A DNA stretch of 40,954 nt from Conidiobolus incongruus B7586 (taxonomy: Eukaryota; Entomophthoromycota; Entomophthoromycetes; Entomophthorales; Conidiobolaceae), in NCBI GenBank assembly GCA_000697335.1, contig JNEM01013676.1:1-40954 (forward strand), in the 5' to 3' direction. The position numbers and the translations under genes were made by a program. Under the pieces are notes generated by a model. The model made no database searches and had not been told where the DNA came from. It saw nothing but the letters and a program-made list of their open reading frames with translations. Below are positions 1 through 13,332 of the stretch, one piece after another; position 1 is the stretch's first letter, and each line of letters starts with the position of its first letter.

Positions 1-395
1 TCCTTTAACAAGAAATTTAAATTAACTCTAGGAGTATATTTAAGAAGCTTAAAATAATATTAATTTTGTTTAATATAAGAAGTTAATTAACTTTATACCT
101 TATAAACTTAAAAAGGTTAAAAAACAAAAGTTAGATATACTAGATATTAATTTTTCTATTATTATTAAAACCTACAAATTTATAACTTATTTTAAATATA
201 CTTTTAGTTTTAATATATCAATTAATAATTAATTAAATTTAACTCTATATATTATATTATAAATAAAAAATATATATTAAATAAATAGTTTAATATAAGT
301 TTATTTAAATTAAAGTTAATTAAGATATTAATAGAAATATTTATATTTTTAATTTTATGTCTCATTTTTATAAGTTAGTGTATAGTTAAAATAAT
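1..395 (+). mobile_element. Tc1-type DNA transposon, 3' end only (copy A)
   Basis: This is the 3' end of a Tc1/mariner-superfamily element running rightwards off the left edge. Positions 2 to about 150 line up codon for codon with the end of the transposase in the copy at 38697-40277 (shared reading KKLI.FIPYKLK.V..), with in-frame stops where Gln or Trp codons are expected. An inner repeat related to CCTATAAATTTATAACTTAC lies at about 163-190, and a more worn outer repeat around 352-380. Their spacing of about 180 bp matches the other copy. The decay looks like transitions only. The right border is approximate, and the rest of the element is outside the window. Confidence 0.75.
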
Positions 396-3300
396 ACAAT
401 ATATATTAGAAAAATGATTGTATTTTTTGAAATAGATTTTTAGTTTTTAATAACTTAATAGCATTTGATAGTTGAGTGGTTTTTATAGGATATAAAGTAG
501 ATTGAGATGGCTATTAATATATTGATAATAGAATGGATTTTATTACATTTATACTAATTGGACTATTTAAATATATTATTAGTATATAGATCATTATTAT
601 TTTATAAAACAAAAATATTTATCAAATTAATTCATATTATAATTTATTATTAGCAAAGTTAGGATTCATTTTATTTCTTTATTTTATTTTAATGAAATTG
701 CAATATATTTAGATATTTCCAATTACCAAATATATTAGTGTCTATTTTGAAATATAATATACAGATTTAAATCTGAACTGGAGATTATATATTTATGATA
801 AATTAGGTAATAACCATCATTATGAATAATTATCATTTTGCTTAATAGTATATATCAATTCTAATAATATTTTATCGATAAATTTCAATATATTCATATA
901 TAATATTATTTAGCTTTTTATAAACATAAAATACCAAATTATAAAATTAATATCAATTCCATTACTCTAAAATATAAACCAGAAATTTTTAATAATTTTT
1001 TAAAATATTTTACAAATTTGAACAAAATTTAATATAAATTATTTTATATATATTATTAATAACTTTTATTATACCATTGCTAATCAGATAAATATCAAAC
1101 TTTAATGGATAAAATATTTTACTTGATTTTAGTGATATAATTGACCATAAAACTATGTAATACTGGTTTTCTTTTATATAATATCACAATGATTTATTGA
1201 GATATTTTGGTAATATTAATAAATATTAAATTTAATATAAATATATTTAAATACAGATAGTTATAAAATTTCTTTAAAAGTTTAATAAAATTTATATTTT
1301 ATATTTTATTTAATTTTGATAATTTTGAAAAATAAAAAAAAGCTTATATATAGTAAATTAGGATTAAATATAAAATTCAGCTATTAATAATCTTACAAAA
1401 AAAATTTAATTTTCTATATTTATTTTTTGATATATTAATAATTAGTTGTCTAAATTTTATTTTCAAAAATATATTTATATATGATAATTTAATATTTAAT
1501 TTATACTTGATAGTTTATTATATTAAAAATTATTTAAATATATCTAAAAACAATATTTAATTAAATATATCTTTTTAATATATTTTAGTAAAAAAAGATA
1601 ATCAATTTATTTAGTTTTTGTATTTAAGGTAAAATAAATAGTAGTTTTTATTTATTACCTTTATATTTCTTTATTAATAATAGATATAATGAAATTGATA
1701 TTAATATTGATTTATAATATTATATATTAAAATTATATAGCCTTTAGTTATTAAAATATCATTATGGAATAAGTTATAATAATTTTTTATAATTTGTTTT
1801 CAAATAATACTTAATTAAAATTTAAGATTTAATTTCAGTTATAAAATATATAATAATAACTATTGACATAATATTATTATTTTGATATATTATCAATATT
1901 TACATATATAATAATATAATTTAGATAAGGTTTTATTAAAATATCTCTTTTATTAGTCAGGTATTACTAATATAATATTAAGGATTGAAATGACTCATTT
2001 TTTTGAAAAATTTAAGTAATATATATAATATATAATTATCAAAATAATATAAATTATTGTTAATAACTCCATTATATCCATATATTTAATTTTATCAATA
2101 AAAATATTATCATTGACCTTTTTGAAATATTGTTTATTAATATAAATTATATAAATATTAAAATAAATCTATAATAGTTTTGAAGTTTTAATATATATAT
2201 TATCAAGAAATATATCTAAGGATTTTGATAGCTATATATAATAATAAATTCTTGAATTTTATTTAAACACAAAGTTTTAATTAAAAATTAAATAATATAA
2301 GTAATATCCTAAATAAAATCAATGAAACTTTAGTTATTATTATTATTTAAATTTATAATTTTTATATCTATTAAAAATTCAATATTATTAAATTTATTTT
2401 TTTTCAATTATTTTTGAATATTCAATTTTATAATATTAACTATTTATAAGAAAACAATATTTAATTAATATAAAAATAAAAAATTAAATTAAAAAATATA
2501 AAATCAAGAACTATTAAATCCAATTTGCTTATTAAATTTAAATATTCAATTAATAATATTATATAATAAATATTTTATAAATATATATCTTATATATCTT
2601 GATAGTTTGATGTATAGTTCTCCCTAGTAAAGATTATTTGATTTTCTCTAAATATAAAAAAATCTAATTAAAAAAATAAATAAAATAATGATTAAATAAA
2701 TCATATCATATAAATTGATCATTATTGATAACTTCTAAATTTATCAAATATATTATTATTCTAAAAATTTCATTGATAGTTTATTTTAAAAATTATTGAA
2801 AAATATTTAATATATTATAATATTCTATATTTATAATTTTAAAATAAAGGATTATTGATAAATACAATGGATTAGATTTAATCTTTTTTATTAATATTAT
2901 ATAACCAAATCATTGAAATATACCTATAAAAATATTAAAGACATAACCTTATAATAATAAATCATTTAATTTAAAATTAAGAGTCATTTATAAATTATTA
3001 AAAATATATTATATATTTCTAGAAGTATAGGAATTTATTATAAATTCTATATTTTTTATTTTATATTATTAGAGAATTTCAGCTTTTTCTTGTGATATTC
3101 TATACTAAGTTTCTAATAATATAAATATAACAATTTATTCAATTAAATTAGGTATAATATATTTTTGAAAATATATTTAAATAAATCAGTTTAATTAGAT
3201 TCAAACAACAACCTTTATTTAACGAATAATTTTTCATACACTAATATATTATACATATTATTATCAGTAAATAATATTATATTTTTACCAATCTGGTCGA

Positions 3301-6300
3301 ACTCTATTTCCAAGTTGATCAAAAAATACTTTCAAAATATAAAATATAATGTATAATATTTGAATAAATTCTTAATAGATGCTCAGATAGATAATTAATT
3401 TCAAATTCAATAAAAAAAATAATTTTACTATTAAGGATATAATATAAATTAAAATATTCAATTAAATTTATTAAATATAGTTATTAAAGAAATTTTAAAA
3501 ACCAATCTATATAATTATATATTAAAATAAACAATAAATTCAAACCTAATAAGTATTAGGTATATTTTATTATTTTGAATATAAAATAAAATTTTAAAAA
3601 ATAATATAATTGATATTAAATGAAAGATAATTTAATAGTATACTTTAATTTTTTAATAATTTAATATGTTTATTGATTTAAGGACTTAATATGTATAAAT
3701 CAAATAGATTTTGAGTTAAAATTAATATAATAAAATAAAAATATCAAAATTTTTATATTATACAATTTGCGGAATTTCTTCAAATCTGCGCTCTCCTTGG
3801 TGATTATGTCCAGGGGGTTGGGCTATAATCAATTGAACAAACCAAAATGCAAAGGTTAAAATATATTGAATACTCATTTTTCAGAATAGGATAATTTGTG
3901 GAAAGAACCCTTATTCAAATGTTAGAATTTCAGTTATTTATATACTGTTTTGAGTTGAATAGATTCACTTTGATTTAATTTGACTGAGAACTATTTCAAG
4001 TCAGTTTAACTTGAAAATTATCATTTTAACAATCTCGGTATAATTTTTTAATATTGAAAAGATATAAATTACGAATTGTTACATTTTTGATTTTTAAATT
4101 AGTGTATAATTAATCACAGAGTATTTCAATAAATATGTGTTTATCCAAGAATGTATCATATATTTTTTATTAACAAGAGTTATGTTTTTGAATTTCATGA
4201 TGTTTGATTTTATCAATTTGTAATTGGTAAATACTCTTGATTAAAATTATACACATATAGCTAAAATTAATTCTAATCCATTATAAAACAAATTTATAAT
4301 TTTATTAAATTATAAATTATTAGAGAGAAAATTAAAGTATTTATGCCAATGAATTATGAAAGAATTCTTATACCTACATTATTAAAAGAATTTAAGATAA
4401 ACCAAATATATATAACTTATTTTTCAATATACATCCATCAAGACACTATAGTTGAAAATATTAACTAAACACATTAAATTTATTTTTCTTGATTCACACC
4501 GACCATTTTAGTAATTAATTATAGTTTTAAATAGATGATGATTGTTATATTAATTATTCCTAGTTATATCAAAGAACTAATCATTTTTATTACAAAGTTT
4601 TTGACATTTAAAATTTAGATTTAATTGGCATCAGAATTAATTATGTTTTTAATATTTAAAAGCTATTAAGTCAGTTTAAAGAAAATGGGATAAAATTAAT
4701 AATTCTACATGCCTATTGTATATTATAGATAATAAATAGGTTGGCACTAAATGAATAAATTGAAACTTAAATAATAGATTTATGTTAATATTGAATGCTG
4801 GCCTTAATAAACACTATTTAATACAGTTTTAATCCTAATATTTTTTTAATTTTCATAACATTGTTTTTTTCTAGTTATAATTTTATAAATATAATTTGAT
4901 ACCTTTTGTAACAAATTTATTGTACAATGAATATTGTCAAATTTTATCTATTTTAAAAAAATTATAATTCTTACTCGTTAATAAATTTCTACCAATAAGG
5001 TAACAGGATTTATTGTTTCAAAATTTCTCAATTATATTGACCATTTTGAATATCAAATGCTATAATAAGGGAATAAATACATATTTAAGAATTTAGAGTT
5101 GCTTTTGCTGCAAATAATATTTGTTATATTTATTATAAAGTAGAGAATATAAAAAGTTGTTTAAAATAGCACATGAGTAATATTAAAATAAATTAATTGC
5201 CCTATCATTGAAAACTGTTATTCGTTATTTTCAGGAAGTATAACTTTTAAAAAACTGTGTAAAACTACATCAATATGTTTGTATCAGTAATATTAATTTT
5301 AAATCAATATGATTATTTAATCTGAATGAGTATTTTATGGATTCAATCAGGTCTACTGTTAATTGTGCAATATAATATATATTATCCGACTTTGGAAAAA
5401 TCACATTTAAATTTTTGAATCAGTAATTGATTTTTATTTCATTAATATATTTATAAGATTGTAAACCTAAATACTGAACCAAAAGACTGTTGTAAATAAA
5501 ATGTAATAAAATAAAATATATAATACTCAGTCATTCATATATTTTTAAATCAAATAATCTTCATCAGATCATTTGAAATATTAATACTTTTTCGTATTAA
5601 TTATCTTAAATTAAAATTTCAACCTTGGAAATGCAATATTTATACTGTAAATCAAAAATTCAATCAAAAACCATATAATAAATAATATTTATTACATTGT
5701 ATTTAATACATACTATCAAGTAGTCATTAATCTTTCAATTATATGAGCATATTATTGTTTAAATTATTATTACTTATAAATTGATCTTTTGTAAATATCA
5801 TTATTTAAGATAAACTTAGAAACTTTGGACTGAATCATCAAGTTAGATTATTTTTCTAGTCATTTAATATGAACTATTTAATCTTGGAAGATAATATATT
5901 TAATTAAACCTGCTTTATATTATTACAACTTAATTTCATTTATAATTTAAAGACTCATTTAGCATGTATGTTATACTAAAGTCTGTTATTTATATGTATA
6001 AATCTTTTATTTTTTTAAGATATTAATTATCATATAATGATTAATCAAATTATATTATTTATTATCAAAGAATCAGTTAATAATACTATATTATATCAAG
6101 TTTAAAATTGAATATTTACCATATTATTTAACCAAAAATCTGAAGACTATTCCTGGAACATTTATTGATTCTCAGCATATCTATTATTATTTAATTAAGG
6201 CTTAGGATAAACTTTCATTTAAAAAAAATATTTAGATATTATTATATATTATTTATTAAATTTGAAAATATAAGAATAAATATACTATTGATTCCTTTAA

Positions 6301-8273
6301 TCAAATATTAACAATTATAACTATGTTTTTACCCTTAGATTATAAGTAATAATAAGTATTATATCAAATAATTTTAAATATTGCTTTAGAGCTGGAAAAA
6401 TTAAAACCATATTAATTGGAGATAAATTCAATCTTTGCTTTGTCAGTGATATTAAATAGTTTTTTAATTAATGGGAAAATACTATGTAACCTAAAAAAGC
6501 AAATTTACTTTATAAAAAGATTTTTAATATATTAATAAAAAATTTAAATAATAATTTTATTATTTTAAAATAGATATATATGGATATAGAAAGATTTAAA
6601 ATAATAAATTAATGTTCTATCACAAACAATATATCTTGTTATATGAATTATTATAAACATATAAAAATTATCTGAAATATTATTAAAGCCTCTAAAAATA
6701 TATTATAAATAATTTAAGTTTTTTAAATTTATTTAAAGTTTATATATCATAACTAAAATATTGAAAAATATATTTTAACAAAGATTTTTTAAATTAATTT
6801 TATTAAAATTTATTTAAATATTAAGCTTAATAAATAATAAAATTATATATTAAGATATAACCTAATTAATATATCTATGATGATAATCACCTAAAATCAT
6901 TAAGAAAAATGATAAAAGGTCTAAGAAAATCATATTTATTTAACTCTCAAATACACGGAATTTTTAATATAATACTTTAAATCAACAAAGTAATCTAATA
7001 ATCAAGGTTAAAACATAGTTAAAAGATGATATTTTGAAAACTAAAAAAAGGAAAAACTATATGTTCTGATGTAAATTATTTTTCAAATTAATATTATTAA
7101 TGTCAAGGCCAAATAAATATAAGCTGATCTTTGATTTAAAAAGCCATAAATAATATTCCTCTAGAGTATTAAATAGATGAAAAGCTATTAAAACTGTTCA
7201 GATCTTATATCCAAATCTAATCTTAATTCTAAGTCCCAAAACCTCACAAAGGAAGGTTAATATTTATTAGAAAATATAAAACACTATATAATCCTAAAGG
7301 AAGTGGTTTATGGTTATAATCAATTTTTTCGTTTACTATGTATGGAAGTTTTAGAACTGATTCTACATTATCTAATAAATATTGTTTCTGATAATAAAAA
7401 TATATTTCGTTTATTATTGTTGGTTTTACAATATTCAGCAGGAAATATTTCTTAAGGATGGTTGAATATTAATATACATAGCTACAATGGCTTGGAATTT
7501 GGAATATTTATTAAATTTATATCAATTGCTATTTCGATATCAAGTCACTTTCTCTTTTGTTAAATGTTTAAAATTTAATCATTACCTTGAAACATGAATT
7601 CTTTTTATCATTATCAAAGTTCAACTTGTTAAGTGAATTGGCAGTAAATTAACATTGTAAAGCGAATGAAAAATTCCTTGTCATACCATGATATACTTAA
7701 TATCAAGAATGGATAGATTCTATATTTTATAATAAAATGGTCAACCAACATTGATTTTATATTATTGGCATAGATATAAAATAATAAGATTGTACTCATA
7801 ATTAATGCTGAAAGATGAAAATATGCTATATCGTCAATTATTAAAATTATTCTATAATTAAAAGTTATAAAATCATAAAGCCGGAAATTAATGAATAGTT
7901 AATTTTAAATACAAAAATCCGAAGTCTTTGGTTAAGATACTAATATAATAATATAATATTAATTCAAATACTTGAAGTTATCTTGAATAAGGTAAAAACA
8001 AAATCAAATTTGATTAAATATAAACTTTGAAAGAAGACTAAAGTTGTTGAAATATTTTAAAAAATTTGAAATGCTGTACAACTGAGGTAATAGTAATTGA
8101 TATTTCAATTATAGATATTAGTATATGATAACTCGAATTTTGTAGGATATTAATTTTTACAAAAGGTAAGAAAATAATATGAATATTATAATTTACCCAA
8201 ATCCTTTGATATTAAACAAATAGTTATTAGATTATAGAAATAATGTAGAAAAGCAAAAACTGTCACAAGATTA
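396..8273. other. AT-rich gene desert (left arm)
   Basis: Nearly 8 kb of extremely AT-rich sequence. I see no multi-exon gene, RNA gene or intact transposon in it. It carries many TA and A/T homopolymer tracts and very few CpG, as expected of a RIP-affected or relaxed isochore. The one islet richer in GC (about 3762-3850) holds the small open frame listed separately. From about 7000 the composition becomes slightly less extreme towards the gene island. Some of it may be transposon sequence worn beyond recognition by eye. Confidence 0.6.
3758..3877 (-). CDS. possible small secreted peptide, 39 aa (hypothetical)
   Basis: A 39-residue open frame in a GC-richer islet of the left-arm desert. The start MSIQYILTFAFWFVQLIIAQ resembles a signal peptide, with a plausible cut after AQ. 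The polar remainder begins PPGHNHQGERRFEEIPQIV. I recognise no family. Support is weak: hydrophobic starts arise easily in T-rich DNA, and the opposite strand of the same islet is also open (a frame ending in LGDYVQGVGL). No intron is needed. A similar layout (hydrophobic start, then GH, GE and an EE-P element) occurs in the small open frame at 12564-12707. Confidence 0.3.
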   Translation of the reverse strand: MSIQYILTFAFWFVQLIIAQPPGHNHQGERRFEEIPQIV

Positions 8274-9375
8274 TTAATACATTTGAGGTTTGGGGTTACT
8301 GTTTCCACCTTGGTTGCCTTGGTTACCTCCTCCATAGCCTCCTTGACTACCTTGTGAGCTATAACCTTGGTTGCCACCACCATAGCCACCTTGGTTACCA
8401 CCTTGGGAGCTGTAACCTTGGTTGCCACCACCATAACCTCCTTGATTACCTCCTCCGTAGCCTCCTTGACCACCTTGTGAGTTATATCCTTGATTGGCAC
8501 CACCATAACCTCCTTGGTTACCACCTTGGGAGCTGTAACCTTGGTTGCCACCACCATAACCTCCTTGACCGCCTTGTGAGCTGTAACCTTGGTTACCACC
8601 GCCATAACCTCCCTGGCCACCTTGATTGCTACCACCATAACCTCCTTGACCGCCTTGGTTGCCACCACCGTAACCACCTTGATTACCTCCTCCGTAGCCT
8701 CCTTGACCACCTTGTGAGTTATATCCTTGGTTCCCACCACCATAACCTCCTTGATTACCTCCTCCGTAGCTTCCTTGACCACCTTGGCTACCTTGAGAGC
8801 CATATCCTTGATTACTGCCTCCGTAGCTGCTTTGGTTACCACTTCCATAACTACCTTGGCCTCCTTGGGAGCCGTAATTGCCACCACCTCCACCTATAAT
8901 AGAAATAAAAATGAATATGAAAAACAAATATTAAATTCGAAGTTGAATAAAGCTAAAAAATAATTGAAGAGAGAATTAGGACTAAAAATTTACCTTGTTG
9001 ACCAAGTTGGCCACTCATCATTTGAGCAGCTTGAGCCATAAGACCAGCAGTTTGAGCGTTATTACCGCCACCAGCAAGTTTGGCAACTTCAGCCATAGCT
9101 AATCCAATAAGGGCGTTGTTATTTTTGCCACCACCGCTGCCGCCACTACCACCACCTCCCATCATGCCCATAACGCTGTTGACGGCCATACTGACAAGTG
9201 GGTTGGAGGAGCCGCCGCTGCCTCCTCCCATGCCACCACTGCTGCTGCTACCACCACCTCCACCAGATAACATCTTGAAGGCGTCACTGAGGAGACCACG
9301 ATCGACACCAGCTTCATGAGCGTGTTTCTTAGCTTCATCCTGATCGAAAGAATCTGTATAACTTCTATTAGCCAT
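8274..9375 (-). CDS. glycine-rich repeat protein with DUF7721-like N-terminus, 333 aa
   Basis: Two exons, 9375-8994 and 8893-8274, split by a 100-bp GTAAAT...TAG intron that falls inside a Gly codon; the frame is continuous. The first 35 residues (start MANRSYTDSFDQDEAKKHAH, then EAGVDRGLLSDAFKML) resemble the helical N-terminus of fungal proteins carrying DUF7721. Residues 37 to about 90 are Gly/Ser-rich spacers around a short hydrophobic stretch. The second exon is almost wholly repeats of the type GGYGGGNQGYSSQGGNQ, giving a low-complexity Gly/Asn/Gln/Tyr tail. No signal peptide or membrane segment is visible. Such tails often mediate assembly or condensation, but the function here is unknown. 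A TATA box lies about 75 bp upstream of the start. Confidence 0.85.
8290..8880 (-). repeat. coding minisatellite of Gly-Asn-Gln-Tyr repeats
   Basis: Imperfect tandem units of about 24-48 bp encode GGYGGGNQG and GYSSQGGNQ modules in the second exon of the glycine-rich gene. Wobble-position differences between units show that the array is old, yet the frame is kept throughout. The GGN/CCN-like composition also holds two other frames open (235 aa on minus, 181 aa on plus). These are shadows, not genes. Confidence 0.85.
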
Positions 9376-9449
9376 TCTAATTATTAATTTAATTGACTTA
9401 GACTAATGATTTAATACAAAAATACTTAATGCAAGTGAATACTTTTGTA

Positions 9450-9457
9450 TTTATATA
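9450..9457 (-). promoter_or_regulatory. TATA box of the glycine-rich gene
   Basis: On the minus strand this reads TATATAAA, 75-82 bp before the start codon at 9375, in a gap with no other gene. Position and sequence suit a strong RNA polymerase II core promoter; this is inferred from sequence only. Confidence 0.45.
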
Positions 9458-10141
9458 ATTTCAGTGGATGGTGTGATGTCATACCAATCAGAAATTTCAC
9501 ATTGGTTTCAGTTGATTAATTCATAGTTTAATTTAATCAAATTATTAATTATTTGAAAATGATTTAATAGAATACAAGTGAAAATAATGGATTTGCATAG
9601 TTTGAACCAATTTTAAACAATATCTAGATTCCATATATTTTTAAATTGAATAATTTTATTTATGATCTAGCCTTTTTTATACTGATAAAACTTTCAAAAA
9701 AAATATTCGAAATTTAGTAATTTTATTTAGTTGAATTGAATGATTTGATATAGTTGATTAGTTTAATTTTATATTTCAAAATAATGGATAATCAAAGAGT
9801 ATTGAAACAAAGTTTAATCAATTGATTTTGAGGTTTGAAATTTTGCCTACATTTTACCAACATAGCAATTATTAATTAATTGATTAACCTTGTAAATATT
9901 GATTAAATTTTATACCATAATTTATTGACATTCATTAGATTATTTTATTTAATGATCTGATAGATGTAGTATATGTCTATGATATATTAATTCTGTTAAT
10001 TGTAGAGTATTTAAAATATTTAAAATGAATTTATTAATTAAATAACTTTGATACAAAAAATAGATTAAAATATTATTTAAAATGATTCTGTGAATTATAA
10101 TAAATCTTTAGTCTAAAGTAAATATTAAACTGAATTACTTG
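9458..10141. other. intergenic, upstream of the glycine-rich gene and downstream of ALG1
   Basis: AT-rich spacer between the 3' end of ALG1 and the promoter of the glycine-rich gene, both on the minus strand. I see no open frame of coding character and no RNA gene. Confidence 0.6.
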
Positions 10142-11678
10142 TTAAGATTGTTCATTGGTTGATGAAGTAAATATTGGCTTGATAAAAACATTCCAATTAT
10201 TAGTCCAATCGGTAAAGTGACGGGGTTTGATTTTATCTGGATGTAATTGCTCACCATATCCTACAATATTCTAAAAACAGAATAAATATAAAGTAAAATA
10301 AAAAATGTTACTAAATATATACCTTTAAATGAGAGTAAAGTTTTTTAGAGTCGCTAAACTTGTAATTGGCTTGGGAATCTGGAGTGACTAATTCGTCCAA
10401 ACAGTTGAAATTGAGTGCGAGTACTGGTAAACTACAAGCTAACATATCGACAACTTTCATTGGAAGATCTAGACCAGATGAACTAGTATGGAACGATAAA
10501 CCGTAATCCACAGATCCCAATAATTTGGAATAGTGGTCATAACTCAACCAAGCAGTTTTCACAGTTGAATATTGAATCCCTGCACTTTCAAATAATTCTT
10601 CATAATGCCCCTTAAGAGGTCCCTTCCCTGTAATAATAATGACCAAGTGCTGAGGACTGGGTTGAGAGTTTTGATAATCATCATATTGTTTAAGAGCTTC
10701 CAAAAGAATTGAAAAATCTTCGTCAATGGTCCAACTGGTGGAACTGACTAGAATTTTGGGGCGATTTTGTCTATATTGAGTTTTTTGGTCTTGATTCAGT
10801 TGTGTAATTAAAGTTTGATTATCATCGCTTTCATATCCAAGTTTACGAGATACTGCTTTGATACTGGGGTGCTCCTTCTCCAATTCGAGCCAGAATGAGT
10901 GAATTTCGTCGAGTGAAAGTCTTCTAAAATGTTTAGGAGGTTGATCATATAAGACAATGATTTGGCCACTATACATTGATGAGATAATGTCATAATATAG
11001 AGATTATATGTCACTTACTAAACCTGAATTTCTTCCAATAGAAATTTCTTCATTTCTTCAGATACACATAAATGATAATCAGCAAATTTGCCAAATTTAA
11101 ATTCATACCTAATTTAATATAATAATTATTGAATAGATATTAATTTATATGTTAAATAGATATTACCATTTAGCAATTCTGACCAACCTATTCCTCTCTC
11201 CAAGATTGATAGCCATTATAGAATATCCCAAATTATGCCAATCAATGACCAGTTTCACGCCTCGTAACCAACCAACAATCTTTGTAATTAACAGAGTTGG
11301 AACGGCTGGTGGATTTTGTAATAGAAAGTAATCGCATTGGGGTAATGTTAACAATACAAAAAATAAATACAGCGCAAGCCAGAGTGCTTTGAAGGGAGCG
11401 TACAATAAATACAAGAATTTAGGAAGATCCGGAGGTAGTGAAGAAGCTGGTTGAACGTAGTGAAAGTTGACATTCTCCGATGAGGTTAGAGACTCGAGAG
11501 GGGGACTACCTAATACAATTTATTAAGTTTTAAATTGAGGTAATTACGATTGGGACTTACCTTTATAACCTACAAGTTCTACATCAAACCCAAGACTAGA
11601 TAATGATTGTGCGTGATATTGCATCCTTGGAGATCTCCCAATATCACCCAATACTATAACTCCTACTCGTTTTGTCAT
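10142..11678 (-). CDS. ALG1: ALG1, chitobiosyldiphosphodolichol beta-mannosyltransferase, 441 aa
   Basis: Transfers the first mannose from GDP-Man to GlcNAc2-PP-dolichol on the cytosolic face of the ER, an essential early step of N-glycan assembly. Five exons: 11678-11561, 11509-11167, 11108-11019, 10968-10323 and 10270-10142. Every junction keeps frame. Hallmarks are [19 protein letters not shown] at the N-terminus, [11 protein letters not shown] and [12 protein letters not shown] in exon 2, [17 protein letters not shown] in exon 3, [10 protein letters not shown], and the family signature [17 protein letters not shown] at about residue 344. Length is normal for the family. The usual N-terminal membrane anchor is missing, since the protein begins at the Rossmann fold; a hydrophobic stretch in exon 2 ([17 protein letters not shown]) may tie it to the membrane. 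Introns are 50-59 bp. Confidence 0.95.
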
Positions 11679-12563
11679 ATTTATTATTTTTGATTATTCA
11701 GGTGTGTAAACTTGATCTTATGACTCCATATTTGATAATTTATAGATAATGATGATCAAACATAATTTATGGGATTGTTTAAATTCCTATTCAATTTCTC
11801 TATCAAATTAAAACTTTGTATTATTTATTATATCAAAAAGATTAGATTATATTAAATTTGATAAATATTGATACAAAATTAAGCATCCTTTTTAAAAGAT
11901 CATTTAATGATTAATAATTTCATTATTGATATAGTAATAGATTTAATCTTATGGTCGTTTAAAAATTATATATTCCTCAAATTTGGCTTTTTATATTTCA
12001 AAATTTCAATTAAGAATAATTAATCAGTCACAATGTTAGAAATAAAAGTAACAAATTGAAAGTCACTCTATTAAAAATTAATAATTGTTTGAAGGATGTT
12101 TATAATCAGCCACAAATTATAAATAATTACTGATGAAATTCAGAAAAAACTGTCGGCTATAAAAAAATTTTATAGAATTTTAAAATTTTATATTTTATAA
12201 ATCAACTCTATTGATGCAGAGAACCAGTACCCAATCCAGCCTTAACAAATACAAATTTCATATGAAGTCTAACAATATATCCAAATGAAATCATTGAATA
12301 GATAGAACAATTCTAAATATTAATTTTAACTCACAATGAATTTTCAAAATTATTCTAACATTCTATAGTTCAATAAAGTTCAGTTAAGTTAAAATTAATA
12401 AAAGTGTATCAAATATTGAAACAGGTTGAATGAAACTAAATTTTAAAAAATTATAATATAAATATGAATTCAATAATCACAATTCTTATACTTTTTCAAA
12501 TAATCAATTATAATTGATATTTTGGTAATAGTAATATATTTTAATCCATTAATTTAATTGGAA
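11679..12563. other. intergenic, upstream of ALG1
   Basis: AT-rich spacer. The only coding-like scrap is a slightly GC-richer patch at 12208-12261, which on the minus strand reads as a 17-residue frame (MKFVFVKAGLGTGSLHQ, then stop). It is too short to call. No RNA gene seen. Confidence 0.55.
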
Positions 12564-12707
12564 ATGCGTTATAATAATTTAATTTGCTGGTTTATTTATT
12601 TGGTTGGATTTGGCGAAATTCAAGCACTTCAAAGAGGTCATTTGGGGGAAACGAAAATGGATTGGGATCCTTTAGAGGAGTCACCATATTTTGTTCAAAA
12701 CTATTGA
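12564..12707 (+). CDS. possible small secreted peptide, 47 aa (hypothetical)
   Basis: A 47-residue open frame in a GC-richer islet. It starts MRYNNLICWFIYLVGFGEIQ, a basic then hydrophobic start like a signal peptide or signal anchor. A polar tail follows with RGHLGETKMDWDPLEESPYF and ends FVQNY. No family is recognised. A rival reading exists on the minus strand (a frame with MVTPLKDPNPFSFPPNDLF and VLEFRQIQPNK, preceded by a possible acceptor), with equally natural codons. The islet is therefore probably coding, but strand and structure are unsettled. Confidence 0.3.
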   Translation: MRYNNLICWFIYLVGFGEIQALQRGHLGETKMDWDPLEESPYFVQNY

Positions 12708-13332
12708 TTCCTGATTTTATTTCTTATGTTGAATAAATTGACTAACTGGCATAATATTCAAAAAAAGGTATTAACTTTTGTTTATAATATTTTATTAATT
12801 TTATTCAAATATAAATGGATTTTAATAAAATAATAAATTTTGTAAATTTGGATTTGTTCATCTTTATTAGAATTTCATATTATTAAAACAAAATTTCATA
12901 ACCATAGATAACTAATAAAATACTATATAAAATTATCATATTATAATACTATTATAAGCCATAAAGGAAAAACATTTAACTAGTCTAAGAGGCTATTAAT
13001 TCATATTGAAATTAGATTAAAATATATTTATTTACAATTATCATTTTATAATTCATTATAAAGGATAAGATATATTAGATTTAATAAATGATGTTTTATA
13101 GTCAAATTATGATTAGTATATAAACGTGATTAAGAAATTGATAAATATACTTGATACACTGTAAACGAATCGAACGAATAATCAAATTAATTTTTAATAT
13201 TTACAACATATTTAATCATTTTTAAATTTGAATCCCATAAAATTAAATTTTAGTAATTTCATTTTAAATTATGTTAATCAGTATTAAATTCTAAAATAAT
13301 TTTATTAATAAAAAATTGAATAAATAATTATA
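12708..13332. other. intergenic, upstream of PCC1
   Basis: Strongly AT-rich spacer before the first exon of PCC1. I see no open frame of coding character, RNA gene or repeat. Confidence 0.6.

Noticed and set aside
396-8273. Left arm as inserted mitochondrial DNA because of its extreme A/T content
   Set aside because: No mitochondrial gene, tRNA or intron motif was seen, and the arm begins with a nuclear-type Tc1 transposon.
8186-8899. Long open frames of 235 aa (minus, other frame) and 181 aa (plus) over the repeat region
   Set aside because: They are shadows of the Gly/Asn/Gln repeat array; the spliced 333-aa reading has a conserved N-terminus and a proper intron.
12208-12261. 17-residue minus-strand frame MKFVFVKAGLGTGSLHQ as a peptide gene
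   Set aside because: Too short, with no signal peptide and no upstream exon; kept only as a note in the intergenic entry.
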